Positions 16,956 to 27,355 are shown, numbered from the stretch's first letter. The stretch: 64,000 nt of DNA from Pseudomonas sp. S30 (GCF_016518545.1 NZ_JACVTO010000001.1:124001-188000); one strand, 5' to 3'. Notes: generated by a model not told the origin, from the sequence alone. A program made the numbers and translations.

Positions 16956-18608
16956 ATGTACGTATACGACGAGTACGATCAGCGGATCATCGAGGACCGC
17001 GTCAAGCAGTTCCGTGATCAGACCCGCCGCTACCTGACCGGTGAGCTGAGCGAAGAAGAATTCCGCCCTCTGCGCCTGCAGAATGGCCTTTACATCCAGC
17101 GTTTCGCCCCCATGCTGCGCGTCGCCGTGCCCTACGGCCAGCTCAATGCACGCCAGGTTCGCATGCTGGCCAAGATCGCCCGCGACTACGACAAGGGCTA
17201 CGCGCACATCAGTACCCGGCAGAACGTCCAGTACAACTGGCCCGCGCTGGAAGACATCCCGGACATCCTTGCCGAACTGGCCACGGTGCAGATGCACGCC
17301 ATCCAGACCAGCGGCAACTGCCTGCGCAACGTGACCACGGACCAGTTCGCCGGCGTCGCCGCCGACGAGCTGATCGACCCACGCCCATGGTGCGAGATCG
17401 TCCGTCAGTGGACCACCTTCCATCCTGAATTCGCCTACCTGCCGCGCAAGTTCAAGATCGCTGTCAATGGATCGAAGGACGACCGCGCCGCCATCGAGGT
17501 GCACGACATCGGCCTGGAGCCGGTCCACAACGACGCCGGCGAGCTGGGCTTCCGGGTGCTGGTCGGCGGCGGCCTGGGTCGCACCCCGGTCATCGGTGCC
17601 TTCATCAACGAGTTCCTGCCCTGGCAGGACCTGCTCAGCTACCTCGATGCCATCTTGCGCGTGTACAACCGCTACGGCCGTCGTGACAACAAGTACAAGG
17701 CGCGCATCAAGATCCTGGTCAAGGCGCTCACGCCCGAAGTGTTCGCCGAGAAAGTCGAGGCCGAAATGGCCCACTTGCGTGGCGGCAGCACCACGCTGAC
17801 CGAAGCCGAGTTGCAGCGCGTGGCGCGGCATTTCGTCGACCCACAGTATCTGGCGCTGGAAAACGTCGACTTCACTGGCCTCGAGCAGGAACATCCCGGC
17901 TTCGCCCGCTGGCGTGCGCGCAATACCCGTGCCCACAAGCGGCCGGGCTACGTGGCGGTGACCCTGTCGCTCAAACCCACGGGCGTTGCCCCGGGCGACC
18001 TGACCGACAAGCAGCTCGATGCCGTCGCCGACCTGGCCGAGCGCTACAGCTTCGGTCACCTGCGCACCTCCCACGAGCAGAACATCATCCTCGCCGATGT
18101 CGAGCAACGTCAGTTGCATGCCCTGTGGCTGGAACTGCGCGAAGGCGGCTTCGCCACGCCGAACATCGGCTTGCTGACCGACATCATCTGCTGCCCGGGC
18201 GGCGATTTCTGCTCCCTGGCCAACGCCAAGTCGATCCCCATCGCCGAATCCATCCAGCGTCGCTTCGACGACCTGGACTACCTGTTCGACATCGGCGAGC
18301 TGGACCTGAACATCTCCGGCTGCATGAACGCCTGCGGCCACCACCACGTGGGCCACATCGGCATCCTCGGCGTGGACAAGAAGGGCGAAGAGTTCTACCA
18401 GGTGTCGCTGGGCGGCAACGCCGCCCGTGATGCGAGCCTGGGCAAGATCCTCGGCCCTTCCTTCGCCCAGGACGACATGGCCGACGTGATCGAGAAACTG
18501 ATCGATGTGTATGTCGAGCGGCGCAACGAAGACGAGCGCTTCATCGACACCTACCAGCGTATCGGCATCGACCCATTCAAGGAACGCGTCTATGCAGCGA
18601 ATCATTAA
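16956..18608 (+). CDS. cysI: Sulfite reductase hemoprotein (nitrite/sulfite reductase)
   Basis: 550 residues with two nitrite/sulfite reductase half-repeats. The siroheme/4Fe-4S ligands are visible as CCPGGDFC near residues 413-419 and SGCMNACGHHHVGHIG near 455. The N-terminal half has the STRQNVQYNWPALEDI substrate-pocket segment. It reduces sulfite to sulfide for cysteine synthesis. In Pseudomonas the enzyme works with a DUF934 partner encoded next to it; that gene overlaps its 3' end by 17 bases. A good promoter region with inverted repeats lies upstream. Confidence 0.9.
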   Translation: MYVYDEYDQRIIEDRVKQFRDQTRRYLTGELSEEEFRPLRLQNGLYIQRFAPMLRVAVPYGQLNARQVRMLAKIARDYDKGYAHISTRQNVQYNWPALEDIPDILAELATVQMHAIQTSGNCLRNVTTDQFAGVAADELIDPRPWCEIVRQWTTFHPEFAYLPRKFKIAVNGSKDDRAAIEVHDIGLEPVHNDAGELGFRVLVGGGLGRTPVIGAFINEFLPWQDLLSYLDAILRVYNRYGRRDNKYKARIKILVKALTPEVFAEKVEAEMAHLRGGSTTLTEAELQRVARHFVDPQYLALENVDFTGLEQEHPGFARWRARNTRAHKRPGYVAVTLSLKPTGVAPGDLTDKQLDAVADLAERYSFGHLRTSHEQNIILADVEQRQLHALWLELREGGFATPNIGLLTDIICCPGGDFCSLANAKSIPIAESIQRRFDDLDYLFDIGELDLNISGCMNACGHHHVGHIGILGVDKKGEEFYQVSLGGNAARDASLGKILGPSFAQDDMADVIEKLIDVYVERRNEDERFIDTYQRIGIDPFKERVYAANH

Positions 18609-19086
18609 GCACAACGAAATCGTCGACGAGACCTGGCACCTGCTGCCCAAGGATGCCTCGTTCGACGATCTGAGCAACTGCGACGACTACATCGTCCCGC
18701 TGCAGATGTGGCGCGACCATGCCCATGCCCTGCAGGCGCGCGACGGTGGCCTTGGCGTGTGGCTGGACAGCGACGAGGAAGCCGAGGAAATCGGTGATCA
18801 GGTTCAGCACTTTCGCGTCATCGCGCTGAACTTCCCGGCCTTCACCGATGGGCGCAGCTACTCCAATGCCCGCCTGCTGCGTGACCGCTACCAGTACAAG
18901 GGCGAGCTGCGTGCCATTGGCGACGTGCTGCGCGACCAGCTGTTCTACATGGCACGCTGTGGCTTCGATGCCTTCGCCCTGCGCGCCGACAAGGACCCCC
19001 AGGATGCCCTGCAGAGCCTGAAGGATTTCTCGGTCACCTACCAAGGGGCCACCGACGAGCCTCTGCCGTTGTTCCGTCGCCGCTGA
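18592..19086 (+). CDS. DUF934 protein linked to sulfite reductase
   Basis: 164 residues. DUF934 features: MQRIIKHNEIVDETWHLL at the start, IVPLQMWRDHAHAL near residue 33, then FPAFTDGRSYSNARLLRDRYQYKGELRAIGDVLRDQLFYMARCGFDAF, the most conserved block (about 82-130). It is almost always encoded behind CysI and is thought to support sulfite reduction, perhaps in electron delivery. Its ATG lies inside the end of cysI, so translation is coupled. Confidence 0.85.
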   Translation: MQRIIKHNEIVDETWHLLPKDASFDDLSNCDDYIVPLQMWRDHAHALQARDGGLGVWLDSDEEAEEIGDQVQHFRVIALNFPAFTDGRSYSNARLLRDRYQYKGELRAIGDVLRDQLFYMARCGFDAFALRADKDPQDALQSLKDFSVTYQGATDEPLPLFRRR

Positions 19087-19097
19087 GTGACACGTGC

Positions 19098-19132
19098 CGT
19101 GAGCAGTCCCGTGGTCCACGGGGCGGCTCACG
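19098..19132 (+). terminator. Hairpin after cysI-DUF934
   Basis: CGTGAGC/GCTCACG encloses a second stem CCCGTGG/CCACGGG. The structure starts 11 bases after the DUF934 stop. No T-run follows, but the stability supports a role as transcript end or 3' protection. Confidence 0.6.
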
Positions 19133-19282
19133 CGCTCTACCCTGGCCTCCACTTCTGGGCTTGCTCTTCTCGCCTGAGGCAATGCCCGCAGCCTCGCGCA
19201 ACGCCATGTCCGTCGTTTCACCCTCATGTCATCGCACGAGCCGCCGATAACCCCGATACCCACACGAATCGGCAGGATGCTC

Positions 19283-20851
19283 ATGACCTCGATCAACGCT
19301 TCGCCACCCCTGGCCTCGCCAGTCACGGTCGCCCCGGCCTCGGCGGTGGCCAGCAACCTGACCACCCCCTCTCCTGAAGTCGCCGAGACGCGCAGCGTGG
19401 TTTCGCTGGGTCAGCCGCGCGATTCCGAGTCGCCACACACCTACACCCGTCAAGGTCTCATGGCCGGTCAGGTGCGCCATCTCTGGGAGAGCGATAGCCA
19501 GGACCGGTTGTCCAGCGCGCTGCTCACCGCCTTCCAGACCTCCACCACCGCCGGGCGCTTTAAAGGCCTGGGTGCGGCCTTGATCGACCAACTGACCCGC
19601 AATGGCGGCCAGGCTATTTCACAGTCGGTATTCGCCGTGACCGACGACTCACCGATCAACCCGGCCGTGCTCAAGTTGCAACAACAGCGGTTGCGGGAAA
19701 ATCCCGACAGCGGGGTAAGCTTGAGCCTCACCACGGCTTCGGGCGCCACTATTCGGCTGTCGTTGGCCAATGGCGAAAAAGGCCTGGCGGTAAGCGCGCA
19801 AGTGGAAGGCGGCACCCTGACGGCTGAGGAACTCAATGGCCTGGGCAAGCTGGGCGAGGCGTTCGAAGGTGCCATCGACGGCCTCAATGCGGTCCCTCCC
19901 CAGCTACGCCTGGGGGCATTGAGCAAACTCGACCCTACCCTGTTCACCTCGCTGAAAATGGATGCGCACCTGGACACTGCCGACGGTGAGCAGCGTTTCG
20001 CGCTGACGCTCGACGACAGTACTCGACAGCTGAGTCTGGAAAGCGCCTCTGGCGTGGTTCGCCTGAACATGAATACCCAGGAAGGCCAGTTGCTGGGCAC
20101 CGCCGACCAGCGCCAGAGTGCGATCGCCAGCTACCTTGCGCAATTCGACGCCGCTCAGAAGCGAGGGCATGGCGACGAAGCGATGACGGGGCTGCTCAAG
20201 GATGCCTTCACTCAGTTGAACAGCGTCGACGATGGACGCAAACCTGCCGTGGCCAAGCCATTTTCCATCACCGATCGTGACCGGGTGCTGCTTAGCGGCC
20301 TGGCCGACTTCACCGCTTCGATCAGCCAGACGCCGCAGCGCGGCAATCCGATCCGCCAGGACGAAATCGATGGCTTCAGCTACCAGGCGTCGCAGTCCAC
20401 GCAGATCGAACGCACCGGCCTGCAGGACTTCAGCGTCGAGCAGCGGCAGCAGAGTCGACTCAATGCCTCGTTCCATCAACTGGCCAATGCACATGTGCCC
20501 CTGAGCAGCGACCGACAGTCGCAAAACTACAGCTACCACGTCATTACGGACCAGGCCAGCAGCATCACGCGCCTGGGCTTTGACAAAGGCAAGCTGATCG
20601 AAGCCAGCGCGACCCAGCAGGCGAGCCAGAAGGAGCGCGTCCTCACCTACGCCGATGGCGTGCTCACCAGCGATGTCACCACACCCAAGGCGGTGGTTCG
20701 ATCACGTGAACTGCGCACTCTGCTCGACGAAGCCTTCGCCCAGGAGCGCGTCGCCCAGCGCGACCGCCGCACCTCGGTGCTGGAGGGCCTGCTGCAGGCC
20801 CAGCGCAGCCGGTGGTGGCTACAGAGCGATCCAGCGCAGATCGCCGAGTGA
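19283..20851 (+). CDS. Large hypothetical protein, not recognised
   Basis: 522 residues from the ATG at 19283 (GGCAGGA six bases before); an ATG at 19226 lacks a ribosome-binding site. There is no signal peptide or membrane segment. The sequence is polar, Gln/Ser/Thr-rich and has no Cys in the part read. Three zones are visible: a Ser/Thr/Pro-rich start (1-50), a mixed middle with LSLTTASGATIRLSLANGEK near 150, and a Gln/Arg-rich C-terminal helix zone ending in RSRELRTLLDEAFAQERVAQRDRRTSVLEGLL. It sits between cysI and the urease cluster. A surface or export-associated role is possible but unsupported. Confidence 0.7.
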   Translation: MTSINASPPLASPVTVAPASAVASNLTTPSPEVAETRSVVSLGQPRDSESPHTYTRQGLMAGQVRHLWESDSQDRLSSALLTAFQTSTTAGRFKGLGAALIDQLTRNGGQAISQSVFAVTDDSPINPAVLKLQQQRLRENPDSGVSLSLTTASGATIRLSLANGEKGLAVSAQVEGGTLTAEELNGLGKLGEAFEGAIDGLNAVPPQLRLGALSKLDPTLFTSLKMDAHLDTADGEQRFALTLDDSTRQLSLESASGVVRLNMNTQEGQLLGTADQRQSAIASYLAQFDAAQKRGHGDEAMTGLLKDAFTQLNSVDDGRKPAVAKPFSITDRDRVLLSGLADFTASISQTPQRGNPIRQDEIDGFSYQASQSTQIERTGLQDFSVEQRQQSRLNASFHQLANAHVPLSSDRQSQNYSYHVITDQASSITRLGFDKGKLIEASATQQASQKERVLTYADGVLTSDVTTPKAVVRSRELRTLLDEAFAQERVAQRDRRTSVLEGLLQAQRSRWWLQSDPAQIAE

Positions 20852-20870
20852 CGCCCGGCGAGCGGGCGTC
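20850..20870. terminator. Bidirectional hairpin between hypothetical gene and ureG
   Basis: GACGCCCG/CGGGCGTC around GCGAG lies exactly between two convergent stop codons. It has no strong T-run on either side. Confidence 0.55.
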
Positions 20871-20876
20871 TGCGAG

Positions 20877-21500
20877 TCAGCCCCGGACCCCCAGCATGCC
20901 CCGGTCGACGATGAAGTCGATGATCGCCTGCAGCCCTTCACCTTTTTTCAGGTTACTGAAAGTCCAGGGCCGCTGGGGACGCATACGGTTAGTGTCGCGC
21001 TCCATCACTTCCAGCGAAGCGCCGACATACGGCGCGAGGTCGGTCTTGTTGATCACCAGGAAATCCGACTTGGTGATCCCGGGCCCGCCTTTGCGCGGGA
21101 TCTTCTCGCCCTCGGCGACGTCGATCACGTAGATGGTCAGGTCGGCCAGTTCCGGGCTGAAAGTCGCACTGAGATTGTCGCCACCACTTTCGACGAAAAT
21201 CACTTCCAGGTTCCCGAACTTGCGCGCCAGCGCTTCGACGGCGGCCAGGTTCATCGAGGCGTCTTCACGAATCGCGGTATGCGGGCAACCGCCGGTCTCC
21301 ACGCCGACGATGCGCTCGGGCTCCAGTGCGCCGGCCTCGGTGAGGATGCGCTGATCCTCCTTGGTGTAGATGTCGTTGGTGACCACGGCGATGTGGTAGT
21401 GATCGCGCATGGCCTTGCACAGGGCCTCCAGCAGCGCGGTCTTGCCAGAGCCCACCGGGCCACCGACACCCACGCGCAGGGGTTGCTGATAATCGTGCAT
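20877..21500 (-). CDS. ureG: Urease accessory GTPase UreG
   Basis: 207 residues from the ATG at 21500 (GAGGAG seven bases upstream). The P-loop [11 protein letters not shown] is at residues 14-24, the metal-binding CPH sits in [14 protein letters not shown] near 72-76, and [10 protein letters not shown] gives guanine specificity. UreG hydrolyses GTP to drive nickel insertion into urease with UreD and UreF. It is the last gene of the ureDABCE-hupE-ureFG operon. Confidence 0.95.
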   Translation of the reverse strand: MHDYQQPLRVGVGGPVGSGKTALLEALCKAMRDHYHIAVVTNDIYTKEDQRILTEAGALEPERIVGVETGGCPHTAIREDASMNLAAVEALARKFGNLEVIFVESGGDNLSATFSPELADLTIYVIDVAEGEKIPRKGGPGITKSDFLVINKTDLAPYVGASLEVMERDTNRMRPQRPWTFSNLKKGEGLQAIIDFIVDRGMLGVRG

Positions 21501-21511
21501 GGAAATGCTCC

Positions 21512-22186
21512 TCAGGATCGAAATAGACGGGTGTATTGGGTTTCGTGGCGCGAAGAAGCGATGGCCAGCAGCGGCAGACCACCACCGAGCTGGTCGTCTT
21601 CGAGGGCCAGCGCCTGGTCGAGCACGCCGGGCAGCTCGGCGCTCAGATCGCGCAGCAGCGTCTGGGCAGCCTGTTGACCGAAGGGCACCAGCTTGACGCC
21701 GGCCATCACCGCACCTTCCAACCAGGCAAAGCCATGGCCCAGGGCAAGGTCGCGCAGGGGGATGGCCCAATGGGCGCCCAGCCAAGCCATACCGCCCAGT
21801 TGCGACAGCTCGAGGCTGTCGCGCCACGCCGGCGCCTGGGCCAACTGCCAGCCATCGAGGATTCGAGTCAGGGCACTACCGCGCTGACGCTCTTCCAGGC
21901 GCAACTCGGCCGTCTCTCGATTGGCCAGGAGAAAACGGCTCCAGTCGGCGAACGCCTCGGCGTCCTGGTCCACGCATGCCTGATAGAGCCGGGCCAACAC
22001 GGGCCAGTCCAGGCAGCCGAGGGTGTCGTGCAGCTGTTCACGCTGCCAGGCGGCGAAGCCGGCCAGATCGCTTACCCAGCCAGCCTCGACGGCCCACTCC
22101 AACCCTTGGGAGTAGGTGAATCCACCCACCGGCAGGCCTGGGCTGGCCAGTTGCAGCACGCGCAGCAGCGCCAGGTCGCTGCTCAT
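21512..22186 (-). CDS. ureF: Urease accessory protein UreF
   Basis: 224 residues from the ATG at 22186, all alpha-helical. The conserved start [27 protein letters not shown] and the late [13 protein letters not shown] segment are typical. UreF bridges UreD and UreG in the activation complex and lines the nickel tunnel. Its ATG shares one base with the hupE stop codon (TGATG), so translation is coupled; ureG follows after 11 bases. Confidence 0.95.
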   Translation of the reverse strand: MSSDLALLRVLQLASPGLPVGGFTYSQGLEWAVEAGWVSDLAGFAAWQREQLHDTLGCLDWPVLARLYQACVDQDAEAFADWSRFLLANRETAELRLEERQRGSALTRILDGWQLAQAPAWRDSLELSQLGGMAWLGAHWAIPLRDLALGHGFAWLEGAVMAGVKLVPFGQQAAQTLLRDLSAELPGVLDQALALEDDQLGGGLPLLAIASSRHETQYTRLFRS

Positions 22187-22731
22187 CAGCCGACCAGCAC
22201 CACGGCGGCGCCCGCCAACAGGCCACCGCCGAACAGTCGCTGCACCTTGCTGTGGCGGCGCATCAGGCAACCCGCGCCAAAGCCTGCGACCAGCAGCAGC
22301 GCACTGACGGTGACGAAACCGGCACTGAACATCCAGAAGGCGCTGGGCGTGGCTTCGACACCATGGGCCCAGCCATGGAACAGGGCGAACACCGGCATGA
22401 TCAAGGCCAGCAGCGCCTGACGGCTGGGCAGCAACATCGCGCAGGCCGCCACCACCAGCGACAGGGTGATCAGGGTTTCGACGCCCACCAGGTCACCGAA
22501 CAAGTGACCCAGCACCGCACCGCCGAACATCGCCGACAGCGTGGCCAGTGGCAACGAGAGGGTGCGGCCGGTCAGGGCCGCCAGCACGCCGGTGCCCAGC
22601 AGCATCAGCAGGTGATCCAGACCGGTCAAGGGATGCAGCAATCCGTCTTGCAAAGGGTTGCTGTCGTGGCCGGGGTGGGCGAAGGCCGGCAGGGCGACCA
22701 TCAACAGGGCGAGAACGAGGATCTTTTTCAT
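22186..22731 (-). CDS. ureJ: HupE/UreJ family nickel transporter
   Basis: 181 residues from the ATG at 22731. A cleavable start ends at AFAHPGHD, placing His residues at the mature N-terminus. The conserved HPLTGLDHLLMLLGTGVLAAL (near 33-53) and FALFHGWAHGVEA (near 115) carry the putative nickel-binding His/Asp. About six membrane helices follow. Insertion within the urease operon supports nickel or cobalt uptake for urease. Confidence 0.9.
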   Translation of the reverse strand: MKKILVLALLMVALPAFAHPGHDSNPLQDGLLHPLTGLDHLLMLLGTGVLAALTGRTLSLPLATLSAMFGGAVLGHLFGDLVGVETLITLSLVVAACAMLLPSRQALLALIMPVFALFHGWAHGVEATPSAFWMFSAGFVTVSALLLVAGFGAGCLMRRHSKVQRLFGGGLLAGAAVVLVG

Positions 22732-22763
22732 CAGGGGCTCCGAGGCAGGCTGTAGGTGAGCGT

Positions 22764-23231
22764 TCACAGGCGAACGAAGGGATGGTCATGGACGTGGCCG
22801 TGGGGCGCGCTCTGATAGGCCCCCGCTTCGGGCTCGAACGGTGCCTGCTCCACCAGCACCTCCAGGCCCAGCCCACGGACCATCTCGTCCAGCACATGGT
22901 CGTGCTGATAGCGCAGCAGGTCCGCCTCGATCTGCAACGGCACATGGCGGTTGCCCAGGTGATAGGCGGCGCGGGTCAGCAGCAGTGGATCGGCGCAGCG
23001 CACGGTCGAGACACGCTCTGGCGCTGCCAGGATGCGCACGGCATGCACACCGTGATCGTCGGCCAGCAGTTCGCCGCCGCGCAGCAGATGCCCGCGGGGC
23101 AGCATCAGGCCGGCCTCGCGGCCATCGTCGAGCGTCACCCGCAGGCGGCTCTTGATCCGGCTGTCCACATCCAGGGTGACGGTGCCGGTGACCGAGCAGG
23201 CCTCGGTGATTCGGCGAGTCAGGACAATCAT
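22764..23231 (-). CDS. ureE: Urease nickel chaperone UreE
   Basis: 155 residues from the ATG at 23231. The N-terminal peptide-binding domain ([33 protein letters not shown]) is followed by the metal-binding domain with [12 protein letters not shown], which holds the interface His. The short C-terminal HGHVHDHP tail is His-rich but much smaller than in K. aerogenes. UreE delivers nickel to the UreDFG complex. Confidence 0.95.
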   Translation of the reverse strand: MIVLTRRITEACSVTGTVTLDVDSRIKSRLRVTLDDGREAGLMLPRGHLLRGGELLADDHGVHAVRILAAPERVSTVRCADPLLLTRAAYHLGNRHVPLQIEADLLRYQHDHVLDEMVRGLGLEVLVEQAPFEPEAGAYQSAPHGHVHDHPFVRL

Positions 23232-23241
23232 GCTCACTCCT

Positions 23242-24945
23242 TCAGAACAGAAAATAACGCTGCGCCAGCGGCAGCTCACTGGCCGGCTCGCACACCAGCA
23301 ACTCGCCGTCGGCGCGCACCTGGTAGGTCTGGGCATCGACTTCGATCACCGGCTGCAGACCGTTGTGCACCATGTCGGCCTTGCGCACCCGGCGACAGCC
23401 GCGCGTCACGCCGATCAGGCTGCGCAGCCCGAGGCGCTCGACCAGGCCCGTATCCAGAGCCGCCTGGGGCAGGAAAGTCATGCGGGTGGCATGACGGGCA
23501 TCGCCGAAAGCGGCGAACATCGGCCGGAAGTGAACCGGCTGTGGCGTGGGAATCGACCCGTTGACGTCACCCATGGGCGCGGTGACGATCATGCCGCCCT
23601 TGATCACCAGCGCCGGCTTGACGGCGAAGAACGCCGGCGACCACAGCACCAGGTCGGCCAGCTTGCCCACTTCCACCGAGCCTACCTCATGGGCGATACC
23701 GTGGCTGAGCGCTGGATTGATGGTGTACTTGGCAATGTAGCGCTTGACCCGGGTGTTGTCGCTGTAATCGCTGTCCGCAGCGAGCGGTCCGCGGCGCAGT
23801 TTCATCTGGTGCGCGACCTGCCAGGTTCGCAGCACCACCTCACCGACCCGGCCCATGGCCTGGGAGTCCGACGAGGTCATGGAGAACGCGCCCATGTCGT
23901 GCAGGATGTCCTCGGCGGCGATGGTCTCGCGACGGATGCGCGATTCGGCGAAGGCCACGTCCTCGGCGATGCTCGGGTCCAGGTGATGGCAGACCATCAG
24001 CATGTCCAGGTGCTCGTCGACCGTGTTGCGGGTGTAGGGCAACGTCGGGTTGGTCGAGGATGGCAGGACGTTGGCCTGTCCCGCAGCCCGGATGATGTCC
24101 GGTGCATGCCCACCACCTGCCCCTTCGGTATGGAACGTGTGGATGGTGCGATCGCCGATGGCAGCCAGGGTGTCTTCGATGCAGCCCGATTCGTTGAGCG
24201 TGTCGCTGTGGATCGCCACCTGGATATCCATCTCCTCGGCCACACCCATGCAGCAATCGATGGCCGCCGGAGTCGAGCCCCAGTCCTCGTGCAACTTCAA
24301 GCCCATGGCACCGGCGGCGATCTGCTCGCGCAACGGCTCGGGTCGGGATACGTTGCCCTTGCCCAGCAGACCGATGTTGATCGGCAGGGCATCGGCGGCC
24401 TGGAGCATTCTCGCCAGGTACCAGGGGCCGGGGGTACAGGTGGTGGCGTTGGTGCCGGTGGCCGGGCCGGTGCCGCCTCCGATGAAGGTGGTGACGCCAC
24501 TGGTCAGCGCTTCGTCGACCTGTTGCGGGCAGATGAAATGGATGTGGCTGTCGACGCCGCCCGCGGTGACGATCTTGCCTTCGGCGGCGATCACCTCGGT
24601 GCAGGCGCCGATGGGGATGGTCACGCCAGGCTGCACGTCCGGGTTGCCCGCCTTGCCGATGGCCACGATACGCCCTCCCTTGACGCCGATGTCGGCCTTG
24701 ACGATGCCCCAGTGGTCGATGATCAGGGCGTTGGTCAGCACCAGGTCGACCGATTCGGCCGCGCACATCTGACCCTGACCCATGCCATCGCGGATGACCT
24801 TGCCGCCGCCGAACTTCACCTCTTCGCCGTACACGGTGAAATCCTTTTCCACCTCGACCCACAGCGCGGTATCGGCCAGGCGCACGCGGTCGCCGACGGT
24901 GGGGCCGAACATGTCGGCGTAGGCCTGACGGGAAAGCCGGCTCAT
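23242..24945 (-). CDS. ureC: Urease alpha subunit
   Basis: 567 residues, the usual length. All active-site residues of the K. aerogenes enzyme are at the same numbers: H134 and H136, carbamylated K217 (GLKLHEDWG), H246, H272, the flap C319-H320 (VCHHLD) and D360. The enzyme hydrolyses urea to ammonia and carbamate at a dinuclear nickel site. It overlaps ureB by four bases. Confidence 0.97.
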   Translation of the reverse strand: MSRLSRQAYADMFGPTVGDRVRLADTALWVEVEKDFTVYGEEVKFGGGKVIRDGMGQGQMCAAESVDLVLTNALIIDHWGIVKADIGVKGGRIVAIGKAGNPDVQPGVTIPIGACTEVIAAEGKIVTAGGVDSHIHFICPQQVDEALTSGVTTFIGGGTGPATGTNATTCTPGPWYLARMLQAADALPINIGLLGKGNVSRPEPLREQIAAGAMGLKLHEDWGSTPAAIDCCMGVAEEMDIQVAIHSDTLNESGCIEDTLAAIGDRTIHTFHTEGAGGGHAPDIIRAAGQANVLPSSTNPTLPYTRNTVDEHLDMLMVCHHLDPSIAEDVAFAESRIRRETIAAEDILHDMGAFSMTSSDSQAMGRVGEVVLRTWQVAHQMKLRRGPLAADSDYSDNTRVKRYIAKYTINPALSHGIAHEVGSVEVGKLADLVLWSPAFFAVKPALVIKGGMIVTAPMGDVNGSIPTPQPVHFRPMFAAFGDARHATRMTFLPQAALDTGLVERLGLRSLIGVTRGCRRVRKADMVHNGLQPVIEVDAQTYQVRADGELLVCEPASELPLAQRYFLF

Positions 24946-25259
24946 GCGCTGCCCTCCAGCGGACCCATCACCTGCCCCTGGAAGCCGTAGACTTCGCGCT
25001 TGCCTGCATAGGCCACCAGCTGCACGGTGCGCGACTGACCGGGTTCGAAGCGCACGGCGGTGCCTGCGGGAATATCCAGGCGAAAACCGCGAGTCGGCCC
25101 GCGCTCGAACACCAGCGCCTGATTGACCTCGAAGAAGTGGTAATGCGAGCCAACCTGCACGGGTCGGTCGCCATGGTTGGCCACACTGACGCTGACCCGC
25201 TCGCGTCCGACATTGAGTTCGATGTCGCCGGCGGCAACCTGGATGTGTCCGAGAATCAT
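24942..25259 (-). CDS. ureB: Urease beta subunit
   Basis: 105 residues from the ATG at 25259. It has the beta-subunit pattern [17 protein letters not shown], then [16 protein letters not shown] and [19 protein letters not shown]. UreB forms the (alpha-beta-gamma)3 urease with UreA and UreC; here the subunits are separate, as in most proteobacteria. Its stop overlaps the ureC start (ATGA). Confidence 0.95.
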   Translation of the reverse strand: MILGHIQVAAGDIELNVGRERVSVSVANHGDRPVQVGSHYHFFEVNQALVFERGPTRGFRLDIPAGTAVRFEPGQSRTVQLVAYAGKREVYGFQGQVMGPLEGSA

Positions 25260-25278
25260 GCGTGCCTCCTGGGTGGGT

Positions 25279-25581
25279 TCAGATGATCGGGTCATGCACC
25301 GTGACCAGCTTGGTGCCGTCGGGAAAGGTGGCTTCGACCTGTATGTCGGGGATCATTTCCGGGACGCCGTCCATCACCTGATCGCGCCCGAGGACCTCGC
25401 GGCCCAGGCTCATGAGTTCGGCCACGGTTCGCCCGTCGCGAGCGCCTTCCATCACGGCGGCGCTGATCAGCGCCACGGCCTCCGGGTAATTGAGCTTCAG
25501 TCCACGGGCCAGGCGCCGCTCGGCGAGCAGTGCGGCGGTGAACAGCAGCAGTTTGTCTTTCTCTCGGGGGGTCAGCTCCAT
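25279..25581 (-). CDS. ureA: Urease gamma subunit
   Basis: 100 residues from the ATG at 25581, beginning [23 protein letters not shown], the invariant UreA start, and ending [12 protein letters not shown]. This is the full family length. The gene follows ureD by 11 bases and precedes ureB by 19. Confidence 0.97.
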   Translation of the reverse strand: MELTPREKDKLLLFTAALLAERRLARGLKLNYPEAVALISAAVMEGARDGRTVAELMSLGREVLGRDQVMDGVPEMIPDIQVEATFPDGTKLVTVHDPII

Positions 25582-25592
25582 GGCAGGCTCTC

Positions 25593-26426
25593 TCAAGTGG
25601 CCCAGATGCGTGGCGGGCACGGCGGCAGGCCCAGAATGGCCGGGCGCAGCACATGCCAGAGGCGCAGCAGGGTGCGTTGCAGGTGTTGGTTATCGTGGTC
25701 GAGCAGGCGTATCACCATCAGCGGACCCAGCAGGGTCGCCCCCGCCGGGACGGACAACGTGTCCAGCACCTGGCGTACCTGCTCGAGCAGGGTGTGGTCG
25801 GCAGGCGCCGCGCAGAATGTGGCGATCAGCGGATGGCCGGCGACTTTCTCCAGCCGCCCACCCTCGATGCGCAGACGCTCGTGCAGACCTGGTTCGTTAG
25901 GCAAGTCGACGCGCAGAAGGCTGTCCAGGGCGCCGTGGTCGAAACGCTCACCCATCACAGGCCGCCCCAGACACAAGGTTTCCCAGGCCAGCAGCCGCGC
26001 GCCAGGCTCCAGGGTGAAGCGGCTGTCCAGTTGCACGCGAGCACCATCGAACAGGATACTGTCCTGCGGCAGCCACTCCAGCGTGCTTCCGGCTTGAAGA
26101 TGAAAGCGCTGGGTAAGTTGCGCCGTTGGACCGATGCTGCGGTAGAACTTGGTTGCGCCGGGCATGGTGAGCAGGGCATGCGCACCAGGCTCCAGCACCA
26201 TGTCCAGCTCCAGCCGATCGCCGGCGACCACGCCACCGGGGGGATGAAGTACGTAGACGTGGCACGGTGCGCCTTCCGGATAGAACGGGCGCTGCACCAA
26301 AAGAGGTCCGAAATGCTTTCGCGCACCAAGACGGGTCATCGAATGCCCTGCTACGAAGCGCAGGTGCAAGTACGCGCTCCAGCCTGGTGCCGGAGTCACA
26401 TCCTCGGATACTTGCGCTGACGCCAT
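25593..26426 (-). CDS. ureD: Urease accessory protein UreD (UreH)
   Basis: 277 residues from the ATG at 26426 (AGAGG seven bases upstream); an upstream ATG at 26519 would add 31 non-conserved residues. The conserved core is visible: [25 protein letters not shown] and [12 protein letters not shown]. UreD is the scaffold that binds apo-urease and channels nickel from UreFG. It is the first gene of the operon, whose promoter must lie in the 26.4-26.9 kb gap. Confidence 0.93.
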   Translation of the reverse strand: MASAQVSEDVTPAPGWSAYLHLRFVAGHSMTRLGARKHFGPLLVQRPFYPEGAPCHVYVLHPPGGVVAGDRLELDMVLEPGAHALLTMPGATKFYRSIGPTAQLTQRFHLQAGSTLEWLPQDSILFDGARVQLDSRFTLEPGARLLAWETLCLGRPVMGERFDHGALDSLLRVDLPNEPGLHERLRIEGGRLEKVAGHPLIATFCAAPADHTLLEQVRQVLDTLSVPAGATLLGPLMVIRLLDHDNQHLQRTLLRLWHVLRPAILGLPPCPPRIWAT

Positions 26427-26901
26427 CTGCCGCCTCTGAAATCCATGGCTCGAACCCGCGTTGTCCCCACCCGGTTCAAACAGTGGGGGTGAGATAGAGC
26501 GTCCGTTCGTGAGAATCACCTAGGCGATAGTGCAGGTTGCGGGCCAACTCACTCCATGAATGTTGATGAAACACGCCTCAAGTGTTGTCGGCTTGCAGTC
26601 TGGGCGATCAGCCAGGCCGTTCGGTAGCGCTCGCTCGGCGATCGAAGACCTGTGAAATCAGGGTGTCCCTGCGTTCACCAGAACACCGGCTGTAGTTGCA
26701 GAAGAGCGTTAGATGCTGGCAGAGCAGCTGTCGGCCCCTGGAAAGTTCAAACATTCAGATATAAAAGTTGAGGTTTACCGAACTCTGAGGCGCGACTACA
26801 CTCCCAATTAATGAGCGGTGCCGTTAATCCTTACCGTAAATCCTTATTGATCATGCATGCTCTTAGCAGCCTGCTACCCTTGACCGACGGGAGTATTCAT
26901 A
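26427..26901. other. Intergenic gap upstream of ureD and of the mvaT-like gene
   Basis: This 475-base divergent gap holds no convincing gene. Its right half (about 26750-26860) is clearly AT-richer than the surroundings, with TATAAAAG and AATTAATGAG stretches, and should hold the mvaT-like promoter and probably H-NS-type self-binding sites. The left part should hold the urease promoter, but no specific site could be picked. Confidence 0.5.
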
Positions 26902-27270
26902 GTGTCCAGACTCGCAGAATTCCGTGCCGCTGAAAAAGCACTCCAAGAGCAAATCGCGCAATTGGAGACGATGAAGAAGGATGCCAGCCTCAAACGCGAA
27001 ATCGAATTCGAGCAGAAACTTCTCGGGTTGATGAAGACCTACGACAAGGGCTTGCGCGAAATCGTCGCCATTCTTGACCCCAAGGCCACCAGAGCCCCGG
27101 CCAAGGCCACCGGCGCAGCGCCCAAGCAACATCGCAGGCCGCGCGTCGTTAAAGTGTACGAGAACCCCCACACGGGTGAACGCATCGAAACCAAGGGTGG
27201 CAATCACCGAGGCCTCAAAGCCTGGAAAGAAGAGTACGGCGCTGCGACCGTGGACTCCTGGGTCCGCTGA
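26902..27270 (+). CDS. MvaT-family H-NS-like nucleoid protein
   Basis: 122 residues from a GTG start with ACGGGAG eight bases upstream. A coiled-coil oligomerisation region (LAEFRAAEKALQEQIAQLE, residues 3-60) leads through an Ala/Pro/Lys linker to the DNA-binding domain NPHTGERIETKGGNHRGLKAWKEEYG, whose GGNHRGLK loop reads AT-rich minor grooves. It is one of the several MvaT paralogues of Pseudomonas. It should silence AT-rich, often horizontally acquired, genes. Which paralogue (TurA to TurE type) cannot be told here. Confidence 0.9.
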   Translation: MSRLAEFRAAEKALQEQIAQLETMKKDASLKREIEFEQKLLGLMKTYDKGLREIVAILDPKATRAPAKATGAAPKQHRRPRVVKVYENPHTGERIETKGGNHRGLKAWKEEYGAATVDSWVR

Positions 27271-27355
27271 TGAAACGTCTACGCCAGGTTCACAGTTTTT
27301 TCACAAGCATTGGGTGATACTCGAACCAGCTAAAGGATTAGCGACCCCATCAAGC

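Noticed and set aside
16815..18677. 620-codon minus-strand frame opposite cysI
   Set aside because: Antisense of a gene with all siroheme ligands; codon use is wrong for a real gene.
23152..24990. 612-codon plus-strand frame opposite ureC
   Set aside because: Complement of a fully conserved urease alpha gene; His/Arg/Gln-rich product has no domain.
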